A stretch of 64,000 bases of DNA, from NCBI GenBank assembly GCA_000381585.1, contig KB906733.1:310001-374000 (forward strand), written 5' to 3'. The notes under the pieces are model-generated. The model did not search any database. It was not told the DNA's origin and was given only the letters and a program-made list of their open reading frames with translations. The translations under genes were made by a program, and so were the position numbers. The stretch's first letter is position 1. Each line of letters opens with the position of its first letter. Shown in pieces: positions 1 through 8,819 of the stretch. The DNA is from Acidobacteriaceae bacterium KBS 83 (GTDB taxonomy: Bacteria; Acidobacteriota; Terriglobia; Terriglobales; Acidobacteriaceae).

Positions 1-917
1 TCGACCTTCGTTCCGATGCCGTTCATGTCTCCGGATCGGAAGAAAGCGTGGCGCGCGTGGAGCGGATCTTCAATGACTACGAACAATTGCGGCGAACCGG
101 CGTGACGCTGCAGAACGGCGAGCTGAACGCCATGCTCAAGCTGGTCGCGGCAGACCCAAGCGTGACCCTCAAGGGGCTGGTGGACAGCGGCAGGCAGCGG
201 ACGACGGGCGGCATAAAGCGCATGGTGCAGCCGCGCTCGGTAAATCAGAAGCGCTACGTCGAAGCCATGGAGCAGTCAGACATGGTCTTCGGCATCGGAC
301 CGGCGGGCACCGGCAAAACCTATCTCGCCGTGGCGATGGCCGCGTCCGCGCTGATGGCGAAGCGGGTGAGCCGCATCATCCTGGTACGGCCCGCGGTCGA
401 GGCGGGAGAGCGCCTGGGCTTTCTTCCCGGCACCCTGCAGGAGAAGATCGATCCGTACCTGCGCCCTCTCTACGACGCACTCTACGACCTGCTGGACCAG
501 GAACGCGTGGACAAGATGATCGAGCGCAACGTGATTGAAGTAGCGCCGCTCGCTTTCATGCGCGGCCGCACGCTCAATGACGCGTTCATCATCATGGATG
601 AGGCGCAGAATACCACCAGTGAGCAAATGAAGATGTTCCTGACGCGGCTCGGCAATAACGCCAAGGCCATCATCACGGGAGACGTGACGCAGATCGATCT
701 ACCCAACCCGCGGCGCTCCGGACTGCTGGAAGCGATGGAGATACTGAAGGGTGTGGACGGCATTCGCTTTATCCACTTCGAAGATGGAGATGTGGTGCGC
801 CACCACCTTGTACAGCGGATCATCCGTGCGTATGACAGCTTTGGACGCCAGCAGGCAGAACTGCCGCTTGGGCTGCCGGAGGGTGAACGGGAGAAGCCGT
901 CGCCTAAGCCTCAATAA
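1..917 (+). CDS. phoH: PhoH family ATPase (5' end outside the window)
   Basis: Cytoplasmic P-loop ATPase of the PhoH/PhoL family, often linked to ribosome and RNA quality control together with YbeY. The frame is open from base 3 back to the window edge, and the first codons read like the PhoH N-terminal region ([18 protein letters not shown]), so the GTG at 48 is not the real start and the gene is truncated on the left. Walker A is [10 protein letters not shown] and Walker B is FIIMDEAQN, followed by the family motif [10 protein letters not shown]. It is the first visible gene of the phoH-ybeY-corC-era cluster. Family call is very safe; only the start is missing. Confidence 0.96.
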   Translation, partial: DLRSDAVHVSGSEESVARVERIFNDYEQLRRTGVTLQNGELNAMLKLVAADPSVTLKGLVDSGRQRTTGGIKRMVQPRSVNQKRYVEAMEQSDMVFGIGPAGTGKTYLAVAMAASALMAKRVSRIILVRPAVEAGERLGFLPGTLQEKIDPYLRPLYDALYDLLDQERVDKMIERNVIEVAPLAFMRGRTLNDAFIIMDEAQNTTSEQMKMFLTRLGNNAKAIITGDVTQIDLPNPRRSGLLEAMEILKGVDGIRFIHFEDGDVVRHHLVQRIIRAYDSFGRQQAELPLGLPEGEREKPSPKPQ

Positions 918-950
918 GAAGGCACGCCCGGTACAATTGTGGCAACGGAC

Positions 951-981
951 GAGGAGGGCCGCGGCCCTCCTCTTTCATTTT
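951..981 (+). terminator. Hairpin terminator/attenuator between phoH and ybeY
   Basis: A perfect GC-rich inverted repeat (GAGGAGGGC at 951-959 pairing with GCCCTCCTC at 964-972, loop CGCG) is followed by TTTCATTTT. It sits 33 bases after the phoH stop and 51 before the ybeY start. It would end or attenuate phoH transcription. A TACAAT hexamer at 932-937 could be a -10 box for ybeY, but I see no good -35. Confidence 0.7.
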
Positions 982-1023
982 CGGTTGTTGCAGGGACAAG
1001 CAGGAAATAGACGTGATCGAACG

Positions 1024-1497
1024 ATGATCGTGTACGAAGAGGTGGAGCTGAAGCTGCCGCGGTCTGCACGTCCGCGCCGCCGCGAGCTTTCACGGTTTCT
1101 GCGTCAGGCGATCGATGCGACCGGCCTCGCAGGGGATGTCAGCGTGCTGCTCACCGGAGACGACGCGATTCGTACCCTCAACCGGAAGTATCGTCGCAAA
1201 GACCAGGCGACAGATGTGCTGTCCTTTCCTGCAGTTGACGGTGCTGCGATCGCCGGGGATCTCGCGATCTCCCTCGAGACGGCATCCCAGCAAGCGCGGG
1301 AACACGGGCACACGCTCGAGATGGAGATCAAAGTGCTGCTGCTTCACGGCCTGCTCCATCTGGCCGGTTATGACCACGAGGCCGATGACGGCAGAATGTA
1401 CCGCAAGGAGAAGCGTCTGCGACGCGAGCTTGGACTGACAACGGCGCTCATTGAGCGGGCGCAGCGAAGGTCTTCGCGAGAGGCGGTGCGCGCATGA
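1024..1497 (+). CDS. ybeY: Endoribonuclease YbeY (16S rRNA maturation)
   Basis: Single-strand-specific metal-dependent endoribonuclease acting in 16S rRNA 3'-end processing and ribosome quality control. 157 aa, the normal family length. The zinc site is visible as HGLLHLAGYDH near residue 115-125, preceded by the conserved TDVLSFP block. I chose ATG 1024 because the open frame extends far upstream into phoH without family similarity, while MIVYEEVELKL begins the domain directly. The stop overlaps the next start by 4 bases (ATGA), indicating translational coupling with the CorC-like gene. Confidence 0.95.
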   Translation: MIVYEEVELKLPRSARPRRRELSRFLRQAIDATGLAGDVSVLLTGDDAIRTLNRKYRRKDQATDVLSFPAVDGAAIAGDLAISLETASQQAREHGHTLEMEIKVLLLHGLLHLAGYDHEADDGRMYRKEKRLRRELGLTTALIERAQRRSSREAVRA

Positions 1498-2780
1498 TGT
1501 GGCTCTATGTGGCGCTTGTCCTCGTGCTGCTGGTCATCCACACGCTGGCCTGCTATGTGGACCGCATCTACTCCGAACTGGGCAAGTTCCTTTCGCGCGA
1601 GTTCGAAGACAACATGGAAGTATGGGAGCAGCAGATCGAGCCCACGCTCGGCTTCTCCCGTGACCGGCTTGCGTTATGCGCTGCCGTGCTGGCGCAGCTC
1701 TCGTTGGCAGCCATCGTACTCATCATCGGCGCGATGTTGTTCGGCCGCGAAGGTGAGGTCGGACCGCCGACGCTCGTTGGCGTGTTGCAGGCGGCTCTCG
1801 GCATCGTACTGGTCGTCGTCATCTTCAGCCGCACGTTGCCCTACGCCTTCTTCACGCGGACGCGTGGCGCCTGGGTGCTGAAGTGGCGCTGGCTGCTGCG
1901 GATCTGCTTTTTCGCCGTTTTGCCGGCGGAGCTGACACTCGAATTCTTGCTCTCTATCGTCTCGCTGGCACAGCCGCCGCAGGTTGAAGGTAAGGAAGAT
2001 GATGGAGATGCCGTCGATGCGTTGATTGAAGCCGGCGAAGAGGAAGGGATCCTCGAGGAGAGTGATCGCGACCTGGTCCGCTCGGCGGTTGAATTCGGCA
2101 ACAAGATCGTGCGTGAGGTGATGACACCGCGCCCGTCCGTCTTCGCCGTTGCTGCCGAAACCACGCTCGCCGACTTTCTCGCAATGCTGGAATCCCGGCC
2201 ATTCTCGCGCGTGCCGGTCTTTCAAGGCACGCTGGATACGGTGACGGGCATTGTGTTCTCACACGATCTGCTGCAGATCGCGGATAACGAAGCGGGAACG
2301 CGCACTGTGGCCAGCCTGCAGCGGCCCGCCGCTTTTGTGCCCGAAACAAAACGCGGCAACGAGCTGATGCGCGAGATGCAGCGCGAGAAGCAGCACATGC
2401 GGATCGTGATCGATGAGTACGGCGGAGTCTCCGGGCTGGTGACCATCGAAGACCTGCTGGAAGAGATTGTCGGCGCCATCAGCGACGAACACGAAGACGA
2501 CAGCGAGGCAAACGCGCCCAAACAGGAGAGCGAGGGTGTGTGGATCGTGGCCGGCAGCCTGGAAGTGGATGCGCTCGAAGCGCTGACCGGCGACGAAGGC
2601 CTGAGGAATGGCCACTACGCAGCCACGACTGTTGCCGGGCTGGTAAGTGAAGTAGCCGGCCGGATTCCCATGGCGGGAGAGGTCGTGCTGGCAGGCAAGA
2701 CCCGGCTGGAGGTGCTGGCGTCGACCGACCGTCGCGTCGAGCGTCTGCGCGTCTCCACGACTGAGACCCCTGCAGCGTAG
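1494..2780 (+). CDS. HlyC/CorC (CNNM-like) family transporter with CBS pair
   Basis: Membrane protein of 428 aa. The first about 150 residues contain several hydrophobic segments (for example WLYVALVLVLLVIHTLAC and a segment near residues 65-80 and 100-115), followed by two CBS domains (EVMTPRPSVFAVA and later MRIVIDEYGGVSGLVTIEDLLEEIVG) and a C-terminal CorC_HlyC domain. Proteins of this type are linked to Mg2+/Co2+ efflux or homeostasis. The start ATG overlaps the ybeY stop. The position between ybeY and era is a common bacterial arrangement. The exact ion is not readable from sequence. Confidence 0.9.
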   Translation: MMWLYVALVLVLLVIHTLACYVDRIYSELGKFLSREFEDNMEVWEQQIEPTLGFSRDRLALCAAVLAQLSLAAIVLIIGAMLFGREGEVGPPTLVGVLQAALGIVLVVVIFSRTLPYAFFTRTRGAWVLKWRWLLRICFFAVLPAELTLEFLLSIVSLAQPPQVEGKEDDGDAVDALIEAGEEEGILEESDRDLVRSAVEFGNKIVREVMTPRPSVFAVAAETTLADFLAMLESRPFSRVPVFQGTLDTVTGIVFSHDLLQIADNEAGTRTVASLQRPAAFVPETKRGNELMREMQREKQHMRIVIDEYGGVSGLVTIEDLLEEIVGAISDEHEDDSEANAPKQESEGVWIVAGSLEVDALEALTGDEGLRNGHYAATTVAGLVSEVAGRIPMAGEVVLAGKTRLEVLASTDRRVERLRVSTTETPAA

Positions 2781-2797
2781 TCTTACGCCAGAGGATA

Positions 2798-3817
2798 TTG
2801 TCAGTGCGATCGGGATTTGTTTCCATCATCGGCCGGCCGAATGCGGGCAAGAGCACGCTGCTGAATGCGCTCACCGGCGAGAAGGTCGCGATTGTGACCG
2901 CGAAGCCGCAGACTACCCGGACCAGGATTCAGGGCGTCGTAGAAGTTCCGGCTCGCAAGGGAAAGCATCCCGCGGCGCAGATCGTGTTCGTCGACACGCC
3001 GGGCGTGCACAAGCCGAACACGCAATTGGATCGCCGGATGATGCAGGAGGTACACGATGCGCTGGAGCAGCGCGACATCGTGCTGCTGATGCTTGATGCG
3101 ACGCGCGAACTGCGGCTGCCGGAGGATTCTGACGTCGGTGACAAAGCCGCGCGCTTCTCATCCGAAGATAGGTTTGCGTTGGAACTCATCCGCAAGCTGG
3201 ATTGCCCGGTCTTTCTCATCATCAACAAGATCGATCTCGTTGAGCGCGAAAAGCTGCTGCCTTTGATCGCGCGGCTGAGTGCTCTGCACGATTTTGCCGC
3301 CGTCGTGCCGATCTCGGCACGAAAACGGGATGGGCTTGAGCGGTTGATAACCGAGATCGTGAAGCGATTGCCCGAGGGGCAACGCTACTATCCGTCGGAG
3401 CAGTACACCGATCAACCTGAACGCTTCCTCGTGGCGGAGCTGATTCGCGAGCGCATCCTGATGGAGACGGGTGAAGAGGTGCCGTATGCCTCAGCAGTGG
3501 TGATCGAGCGCTATGAGGAGCCGCCCGCCGACGCGAAGCCGCGCAAGGATGGCAAGCTCCCTGTTACGAGCATCGCTGCGGCCATTTACTGCGAACGCAC
3601 CGGACAGAAAGCAATTTTGATCGGGAAGGGCGGCGCGAAGCTCAAAGCAATCGGCGCTTCCGCGCGCAAGGAGATCGAGTCGTTGCTGGGCACGCGCGTC
3701 TTTCTGGAGTTGCACGTCATTGTCGAGGAGAACTGGCGCGAATCTCGCGGCTTTGTCGAATCATTGGATTGGCGCAGGCAGCTCACTAACCTCGGAAACA
3801 AGCTGGGCGAGAAGTAG
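2798..3817 (+). CDS. era: GTPase Era
   Basis: Ras-like GTPase with C-terminal KH domain that binds the 3' end of 16S rRNA during 30S assembly. G1 is GRPNAGKS, G3 is DTPGV, G4 is NKID, and the KH motif appears as LIGKGGAKLKAIG near residues 268-280. Length 339 aa is slightly longer than typical, mostly from a lysine/proline insert (PPADAKPRKDGK) before the KH domain. Start is ambiguous: TTG 2798 gives MSVRSGFVSIIGR, GTG 2804 is better spaced (8 bases) from the GAGGA at 2791-2795. Function fits its neighbour YbeY. Confidence 0.95.
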   Translation: MSVRSGFVSIIGRPNAGKSTLLNALTGEKVAIVTAKPQTTRTRIQGVVEVPARKGKHPAAQIVFVDTPGVHKPNTQLDRRMMQEVHDALEQRDIVLLMLDATRELRLPEDSDVGDKAARFSSEDRFALELIRKLDCPVFLIINKIDLVEREKLLPLIARLSALHDFAAVVPISARKRDGLERLITEIVKRLPEGQRYYPSEQYTDQPERFLVAELIRERILMETGEEVPYASAVVIERYEEPPADAKPRKDGKLPVTSIAAAIYCERTGQKAILIGKGGAKLKAIGASARKEIESLLGTRVFLELHVIVEENWRESRGFVESLDWRRQLTNLGNKLGEK

Positions 3818-3821
3818 CCAC

Positions 3822-4196
3822 CTATCGGCTGACAGCAATCGATATCCCGTGCACGCTTGGACGCGCGAACCGCACATCGTCTGCGCAGCCAGAGCATTCG
3901 ATACGAATCTGCGTGCGGCCGGTCCATGTGACTTTCACCGCGTGGTTATGGCGGACGAGCATGACGATCTCACCTAGCCGCGCGCGACTATCCGTACGCT
4001 GCAAGTAAACGTCGATGGTCGGAGTCGCGAGATTTCCGCAATCCCGCACCGTGGTGCGCGTCGTCCACGCGCGATCGGGTGACGTTGTTTCATCGACGAT
4101 TTGCTCAGTGCAGACCGTGCAGGCGGTTACAGCGGTAAGCAGAATGCACAATGGACCAATGAGCCAGCGCGCCATAGAAACGTCTGTGGACGCCAT
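3822..4196 (-). CDS. Small putative lipoprotein of unknown function
   Basis: 124 aa, or 117 aa from the second ATG at 4175. After a short basic start (MARW) there is a hydrophobic stretch and a lipobox-like LTAVTAC, so the mature protein would be a lipoprotein beginning at Cys. The rest has several cysteines (CTVC, ECSGCADD) and a beta-rich look. Its ATG directly abuts the TAG of the upstream response regulator gene, so it is probably the last gene of the ntrY-ntrX-like operon. No family recognised. Converges with era across only 4 bases. Confidence 0.6.
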   Translation of the reverse strand: MASTDVSMARWLIGPLCILLTAVTACTVCTEQIVDETTSPDRAWTTRTTVRDCGNLATPTIDVYLQRTDSRARLGEIVMLVRHNHAVKVTWTGRTQIRIECSGCADDVRFARPSVHGISIAVSR

Positions 4197-5552
4197 CTAT
4201 TCCCGAGCGCTGATGCCGAGGGCCTTCATCTTGCGGTATAGATGTGTTCGGTCCAGGCCCAGTGCCTCAGCCGCCCGGCTCATGTTGCCGTGGCATTCGT
4301 CCACTTTTTTCAGGATAAAATCGCGCTCGTAGGCATTGCGCGCCTCCTGCAGTGAATTGAAATCTGCAGAAAGCCTGCCTGGATCGCGGTGCACCAGCAT
4401 CGGCAGATGTTTGCGCTCAATGCGCGTGACCTGCGGGTTGAGGATCACAAGCCGCTCGACCAGATTGCGCAGCTCGCGCACATTTCCCGGCCAGTGATAT
4501 TGCTTCAACAGGCCGAGCGCCTCTTCGCTGATTTCGATGCGGGGACGGCCGTACTCGCGGCCAAACTCACCTAGGAACTCGCGCACCAGGATCGGGATGT
4601 CCTCGCGACGGTCGCGCAACGGCGGAACGTAAAACGGAATGACGTTGAGGCGGTAGAAGAGATCTTCGCGGAAATTGCCTCGGGCGATCTCGTCTTCGAG
4701 ATTTTTGTTGGTTGCGGCTATGATCCGGACATCAACGCTCACCGGTTGTGAGGTGCCCACCGGAGTGAAGCGCTGCTCGTCCATGGCGCGTAGCACCTTG
4801 GCCTGCGTCTTGAGGCTCATATCGCCGATCTCATCGAGGAACAATGTGCCGTTGTTCGCGCGCTCCAGGGTGCCGCGTTTCTCTGGCGGTCCGCCGGGAA
4901 CCGCGCTGTGACGATAGCCGAAGAGCTGTATCTCAATTGAATCTTCGGGGATCGCGGCGCAGTTCAGCTCGATGAAGACGCCCTCGCGGCGCAGGCTCTC
5001 GGCGTATATCTCGCGTGCGATGATCTCCTTGCCCGAGCCGGACTCGCCGAAGATGAGGACGCGGCCATTGGTGGGCGCCATCAGCTTTATCTGTTGCCGC
5101 AACGCTTTGATCGGCACGCTCTCGCCGGAGATATGCGCCCGCGGCGAGAGCTGACGCTTCCACTCTTCGTTCTCCGCACGAAGGCGACGCGCCTCGATGG
5201 CATTCTTCAGCAGGATGAGCGTGCGCTCGAGTGAGAGCGGTTTCTCGAGAAAATCGAACGCGCCGAGTTTCGTAGCGCGGACGGCGCTTTCGATGGTGCC
5301 GTGGCCGGAGATGATGATGACCTCCGGCCGGGTTTCCCCTTCAAGCTGACGGATCTCCTGCAACACGTCCATGCCATCGCGATCGGGCAGCCAGATGTCC
5401 AGCAGCACGGCCTCGTAAGTGGCGTCGCGCAGCAGTACCAGGGCTTCGTTGCCAGTCGCCGTAGTAGTCACGGTATAGCCGTCTTCCGTGAGAATCTCCC
5501 CCAGCGAATCGCGTATGTCGGCCTCGTCGTCGACGATGAGAACGTGGCTCAC
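4197..5552 (-). CDS. NtrX-like response regulator, AAA+ sigma-54 activator family
   Basis: 451 aa: receiver domain (phosphoacceptor Asp52 in LLDIWLPDRDG), AAA+ domain with Walker A GESGSGKE, Walker B GTLFLDEIGD, an arginine-finger region FREDLFYRLNV, and a Fis-type helix-turn-helix at the C-terminus (MSRAAEALGLDRTHLYRKM). The sigma-54 contact loop GAFTGA is absent: around residues 212-220 the sequence reads FGYRHSAVPGG. Alphaproteobacterial NtrX also lost this motif, so this may regulate transcription without remodelling sigma-54. The start overlaps the kinase stop by 4 bases. It is transcribed with the partner kinase. Confidence 0.9.
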   Translation of the reverse strand: MSHVLIVDDEADIRDSLGEILTEDGYTVTTTATGNEALVLLRDATYEAVLLDIWLPDRDGMDVLQEIRQLEGETRPEVIIISGHGTIESAVRATKLGAFDFLEKPLSLERTLILLKNAIEARRLRAENEEWKRQLSPRAHISGESVPIKALRQQIKLMAPTNGRVLIFGESGSGKEIIAREIYAESLRREGVFIELNCAAIPEDSIEIQLFGYRHSAVPGGPPEKRGTLERANNGTLFLDEIGDMSLKTQAKVLRAMDEQRFTPVGTSQPVSVDVRIIAATNKNLEDEIARGNFREDLFYRLNVIPFYVPPLRDRREDIPILVREFLGEFGREYGRPRIEISEEALGLLKQYHWPGNVRELRNLVERLVILNPQVTRIERKHLPMLVHRDPGRLSADFNSLQEARNAYERDFILKKVDECHGNMSRAAEALGLDRTHLYRKMKALGISARE

Positions 5553-7831
5553 GAACGCTGCTCCGCAGTCGCCGGGGTAATAGTTTCAGGCGCCGTCATA
5601 TCGGCGAAGGGCAACTCGATGATGAAGCGTGCGCCGGCCGGCTTGTTCTCCTCCACATGAATGGTCCCGTGATGTTCCTGCACGATTTTGGATGCGATGG
5701 CGAGTCCTAGCCCCGTGCCGCGCTGCTTGGTCGAGAAGTATGGCAGAAAGAGACGCTCCCGCATATCGCTGGTTACGCCGGGACCGGTATCGGCCACAAT
5801 GATCTCAGCCATCGTGCGTCCCGGATTTTCACCAGTAATCATCGTGAGCTGGCGGTGCAGCATACCCTGCATCGCCTCCGCAGCGTTGTCGATGAGATTG
5901 GCGAGCGCGCGGCGCAACGCGTCTTTGTCCGCCATGACCAGCGGCAGATCGGTCGCATAGCGCCGTTCAACTCGGATGTCGTCCATTCGTCCTGCAAACA
6001 CCAGCAGAGCGGCATCGACCACAGAATTCAATTCGACGGGGCGAGGTGAGGATACTGGGAATTGTGCCAGTGCTCCGAACTGATCGACGAGTGTGCGCAC
6101 CGTTTCGACCGAACTCAGGATCACATCGCTGCAGTGGCGGATGACCGTGGTGGTTTCGGGCGTCGGCTTGTCGATGTGCCTGCGGATACGCTCTGCCGAT
6201 AAGGAGATCGGTGTCAGCGGGTTCTTGATCTCGTGCGCGACACGTTGAGCGACCTCTTTCCATGCTGCCTGCCGCTGTGCACGCAGCACCTCGGTCACAT
6301 CCTCAAGAACCAGAACGTAGCCGCGCTGCTGCGGTTGGTCCAGGACGGCAAGAGTGACCGAAATCCGCCGCGATCCGCTCGAAGTCGCGAAGTCGATCTC
6401 GGAACCGGCAATGCGCATCCGCTGGCTGCGTCTCAGCAGCCGGCGCACCTCTTCGCTGATGGCGGGTGGAAAGGCCACGTCGAGTGGCAGATCGGCCAAT
6501 GCGTGCTCGATGTCGGTGACGCCGGTCTCGAGGTCCAGCAGGTCCAGCATGGCGCGATTCGACAAGACGACCGAGAGCCGTCCATCCAGCGTGGCTACGC
6601 CGCTGGGAATGGTGTCAAGGATGAGTTCGAGTTCCCGGCGGCGGTCCGCTAGAGTGCGATTCACCTCAGAGAGCTGTGCGGTGGAGCTTTCGGCGAGACT
6701 GCGGCTCTGCTCGAGGTCGGAGGCCATTGCGTTGAACGAGTGAATGACCTCGCCCAGTTCTTCAGGCGCACCGACGGTGACGCGATGTCCGTAATGGCCG
6801 GCGCTGATCTGCTCCATCGCATCCGCCAGGGTCTCTGCAGGCCGCGTCACCTGCTTGGCCAGGTAGAGGGCCAGCCAGCTACTTGCGAACAGCGTGAGTA
6901 TGGTAAGCAGCAGCATGAGCAAAAAATATGTTCCGCGGATACGATTTCGTCCTCGGAAGAGCTGCCAGTAGCTCTCTGCCCCCGACCGGATGGTCCCGAC
7001 AGTTCGGGCGAGGCCGGCAGGCATAGGCAGCGCGACCACGACAAGGCTGGAGGAAGGCGTCGCCGCTTTGCCCAGGATGTAGTCGACTCCACCCAGACCC
7101 AGGATTGGGCCGTCAGTGCGGTGGGCTGCTGCCATCACAAATGCCGGCAGCGTTTCGCCCGCAGCCGGCGTAATTGCATCGACGTCGTCCATCCACGGCC
7201 GGATCTCGGGATGCGCGGCGGCTGCGCCACGCGGTAGACCGTACTCCACGACTGGCTCGTCATCCTCGTAGATGATGACGAAGCCACCGGAGAGCGTAAT
7301 GCGGTGGCTTCGCACGACGCCAAGTGCTGAGAGAATGTCCTTCTGTTCCAGGCTGCGTTCCAGTGTCACCGAGCTGGCAAGCGACTCGGCTTCAGCGCGC
7401 GCGTTCTCTGCTGCATACTGCGAAAGCTCCAGCGCGACACGCGTGGAATCCTCACGCAGTTGCGCCACCGGCTGCGAGAACCATCGGTCGATGGAGCGAT
7501 TCATCAGCAGATAGCTGAAGAGGAACATGAACAGCGTGGGCGCGAAGCTCAGGATGAGAGCGCCGGAGAGCAGACGTGTCCGGATGCGCGATCCCAGCAG
7601 GCGATTCTTGCCGTCGGCGTAGAGCTTCAGCACATTGCGGCAGAGCAGAACGATCAGCACCACCAGCAACAGGAAGACCAGGATGGACAGTGCCGTGTAT
7701 AGAAAAATCCCGTTGGTGTCGCGCGGATTGAGAAAGTGCAGATTGAAGGCGTTGAGCGCAACCAGCAGGAACGCCGCCAGACCCAGGCATCCGGCGAGCA
7801 GGGCGACGGTCAAGCGGCGGCTGCGAAACAC
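5549..7831 (-). CDS. NtrY-like membrane sensor histidine kinase
   Basis: 760 aa. N-terminal transmembrane helices (residues about 8-30, 40-65, 88-110), an extracytoplasmic segment, another helix near 300-320, a HAMP linker, a PAS-like domain (LELILDTIPSGVATLDG), a HisKA domain with His533 in VAHEIKNPLTP, and an HATPase domain with DTGPGV and GTGLGLAI. The layout matches NtrY, the partner of NtrX. The downstream response regulator overlaps by 4 bases (ATGA), so the pair is co-translated. The signal sensed is unknown; nitrogen or redox control would be an analogy only. Confidence 0.92.
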   Translation of the reverse strand: MFRSRRLTVALLAGCLGLAAFLLVALNAFNLHFLNPRDTNGIFLYTALSILVFLLLVVLIVLLCRNVLKLYADGKNRLLGSRIRTRLLSGALILSFAPTLFMFLFSYLLMNRSIDRWFSQPVAQLREDSTRVALELSQYAAENARAEAESLASSVTLERSLEQKDILSALGVVRSHRITLSGGFVIIYEDDEPVVEYGLPRGAAAAHPEIRPWMDDVDAITPAAGETLPAFVMAAAHRTDGPILGLGGVDYILGKAATPSSSLVVVALPMPAGLARTVGTIRSGAESYWQLFRGRNRIRGTYFLLMLLLTILTLFASSWLALYLAKQVTRPAETLADAMEQISAGHYGHRVTVGAPEELGEVIHSFNAMASDLEQSRSLAESSTAQLSEVNRTLADRRRELELILDTIPSGVATLDGRLSVVLSNRAMLDLLDLETGVTDIEHALADLPLDVAFPPAISEEVRRLLRRSQRMRIAGSEIDFATSSGSRRISVTLAVLDQPQQRGYVLVLEDVTEVLRAQRQAAWKEVAQRVAHEIKNPLTPISLSAERIRRHIDKPTPETTTVIRHCSDVILSSVETVRTLVDQFGALAQFPVSSPRPVELNSVVDAALLVFAGRMDDIRVERRYATDLPLVMADKDALRRALANLIDNAAEAMQGMLHRQLTMITGENPGRTMAEIIVADTGPGVTSDMRERLFLPYFSTKQRGTGLGLAIASKIVQEHHGTIHVEENKPAGARFIIELPFADMTAPETITPATAEQRS

Positions 7832-7980
7832 AAGACTCCTCCCCGGGTTAGCCCCATACTATCGCGCGAACCCAGCGATTATAGGCGCTTGCCTTTGGCT
7901 CGAGGAGACTGACACGCGTCTAGATGCATGAGAACTTCTCTCTGCCATTCCGCCGTCGGCTGTGTCATCCTAGTGGCGCG

Positions 7981-8751
7981 ATGATCCATGCCAAGCTGAC
8001 ACAATTCGCTCTCCCGCTTTCACTGGCAGGCCTGCTCCTGGTTGCCGGTTGCAACAAGAACCAGTCACCGCAGAATGCCGAGCAACCTGCCGCGAGCCAG
8101 CCGGCACCAGCATCCACCCCCGCAGGTTCAACGCCGGGAACCTCCGCCGCCGCATCAGCACCTGCCAATACTCCTCCGCCCCCGCCACCTCCTCCACCGC
8201 AGCCCGTCTCCTACACCATTCCCGCTGGGACGCGTGTGACGGTTCGCCTTGGACAGACGTTGAGCTCGAAGACAGCCAACGAAGGCGATGCGTTTGATGC
8301 CACCGTGACATCTCCGATCACGGTGAAAGGCAAAACGCTGGTCTCGACTGGTTCCGCTGCTTCTGGTACCGTGACTGCCTCCAATGCGCGTGGCAAATTT
8401 AAGGGTGAGGGCGTGCTCTCTCTGAGGCTGACGAGTTTGCGCATCGCAGGAACCCCCACTCCGATCGACTCCAGCACCTGGAACCGCACTCTCAAGGGCA
8501 AGGGCAAGCGGACAGCGGGCTTTGTGGGCGGCGGCGCTGGTGCCGGCGCCTTGATCGGCGGTCTCGCTGGGGGCGGCAAGGGCGCGCTTATTGGCGGCCT
8601 GGCTGGTGCCGGCGCAGGTACGGCAGCAGGCGCTATGACCGGCAATGAACAGGTCACGGTTGGCGCAGAATCGCCGTTGACCTTCAGTCTCGTAAACCCG
8701 GTTACAGTGCGTGTCATGCCGAAACAGCAGGACGAAGCGCCTGCGCAGTAA
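7981..8751 (+). CDS. Glycine-zipper lipoprotein
   Basis: 256 aa from ATG 7981. Signal peptide with lipobox LLLVAGC, a Pro/Ala/Ser-rich linker with a run of prolines, a beta-rich central part (YTIPAGTRVTVRLGQTLSSK), then a glycine zipper near residues 175-215 (GAGALIGGLAGGGKGALIGG) and a beta C-terminus. Likely outer-membrane anchored. The frame is open upstream to 7924, but MIHAKLTQF begins the signal peptide. Divergent from the NtrY-like gene, sharing a 150-bp upstream region. Function unknown. Confidence 0.8.
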   Translation: MIHAKLTQFALPLSLAGLLLVAGCNKNQSPQNAEQPAASQPAPASTPAGSTPGTSAAASAPANTPPPPPPPPPQPVSYTIPAGTRVTVRLGQTLSSKTANEGDAFDATVTSPITVKGKTLVSTGSAASGTVTASNARGKFKGEGVLSLRLTSLRIAGTPTPIDSSTWNRTLKGKGKRTAGFVGGGAGAGALIGGLAGGGKGALIGGLAGAGAGTAAGAMTGNEQVTVGAESPLTFSLVNPVTVRVMPKQQDEAPAQ

Positions 8752-8768
8752 TTGAGCTGTGAAGACAG

Positions 8769-8799
8769 AAAGGACGCGACTGCGGCCACGTCCTTTTTT
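8769..8799. terminator. Rho-independent terminator between convergent genes
   Basis: AAAGGACG at 8769-8776 pairs with CGTCCTTT at 8789-8796 and is followed by a T run to 8799. It ends the lipoprotein gene on the plus strand and lies just past the stop of the alanine dehydrogenase gene on the minus strand, so it may work in both directions. Confidence 0.85.
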
Positions 8800-8819
8800 C
8801 ACTGCGGAGCGGAATCCGA

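Noticed and set aside
751-1023. Longer ybeY starting at 751
   Set aside because: The extra 91 residues run antisense-like through phoH and the hairpin at 951; the YbeY domain begins at 1024.
8155-8802. 215-aa and 192-aa minus frames across the glycine-zipper lipoprotein
   Set aside because: Low-complexity mirror of the Gly/Ala/Pro codons; one runs through the terminator.
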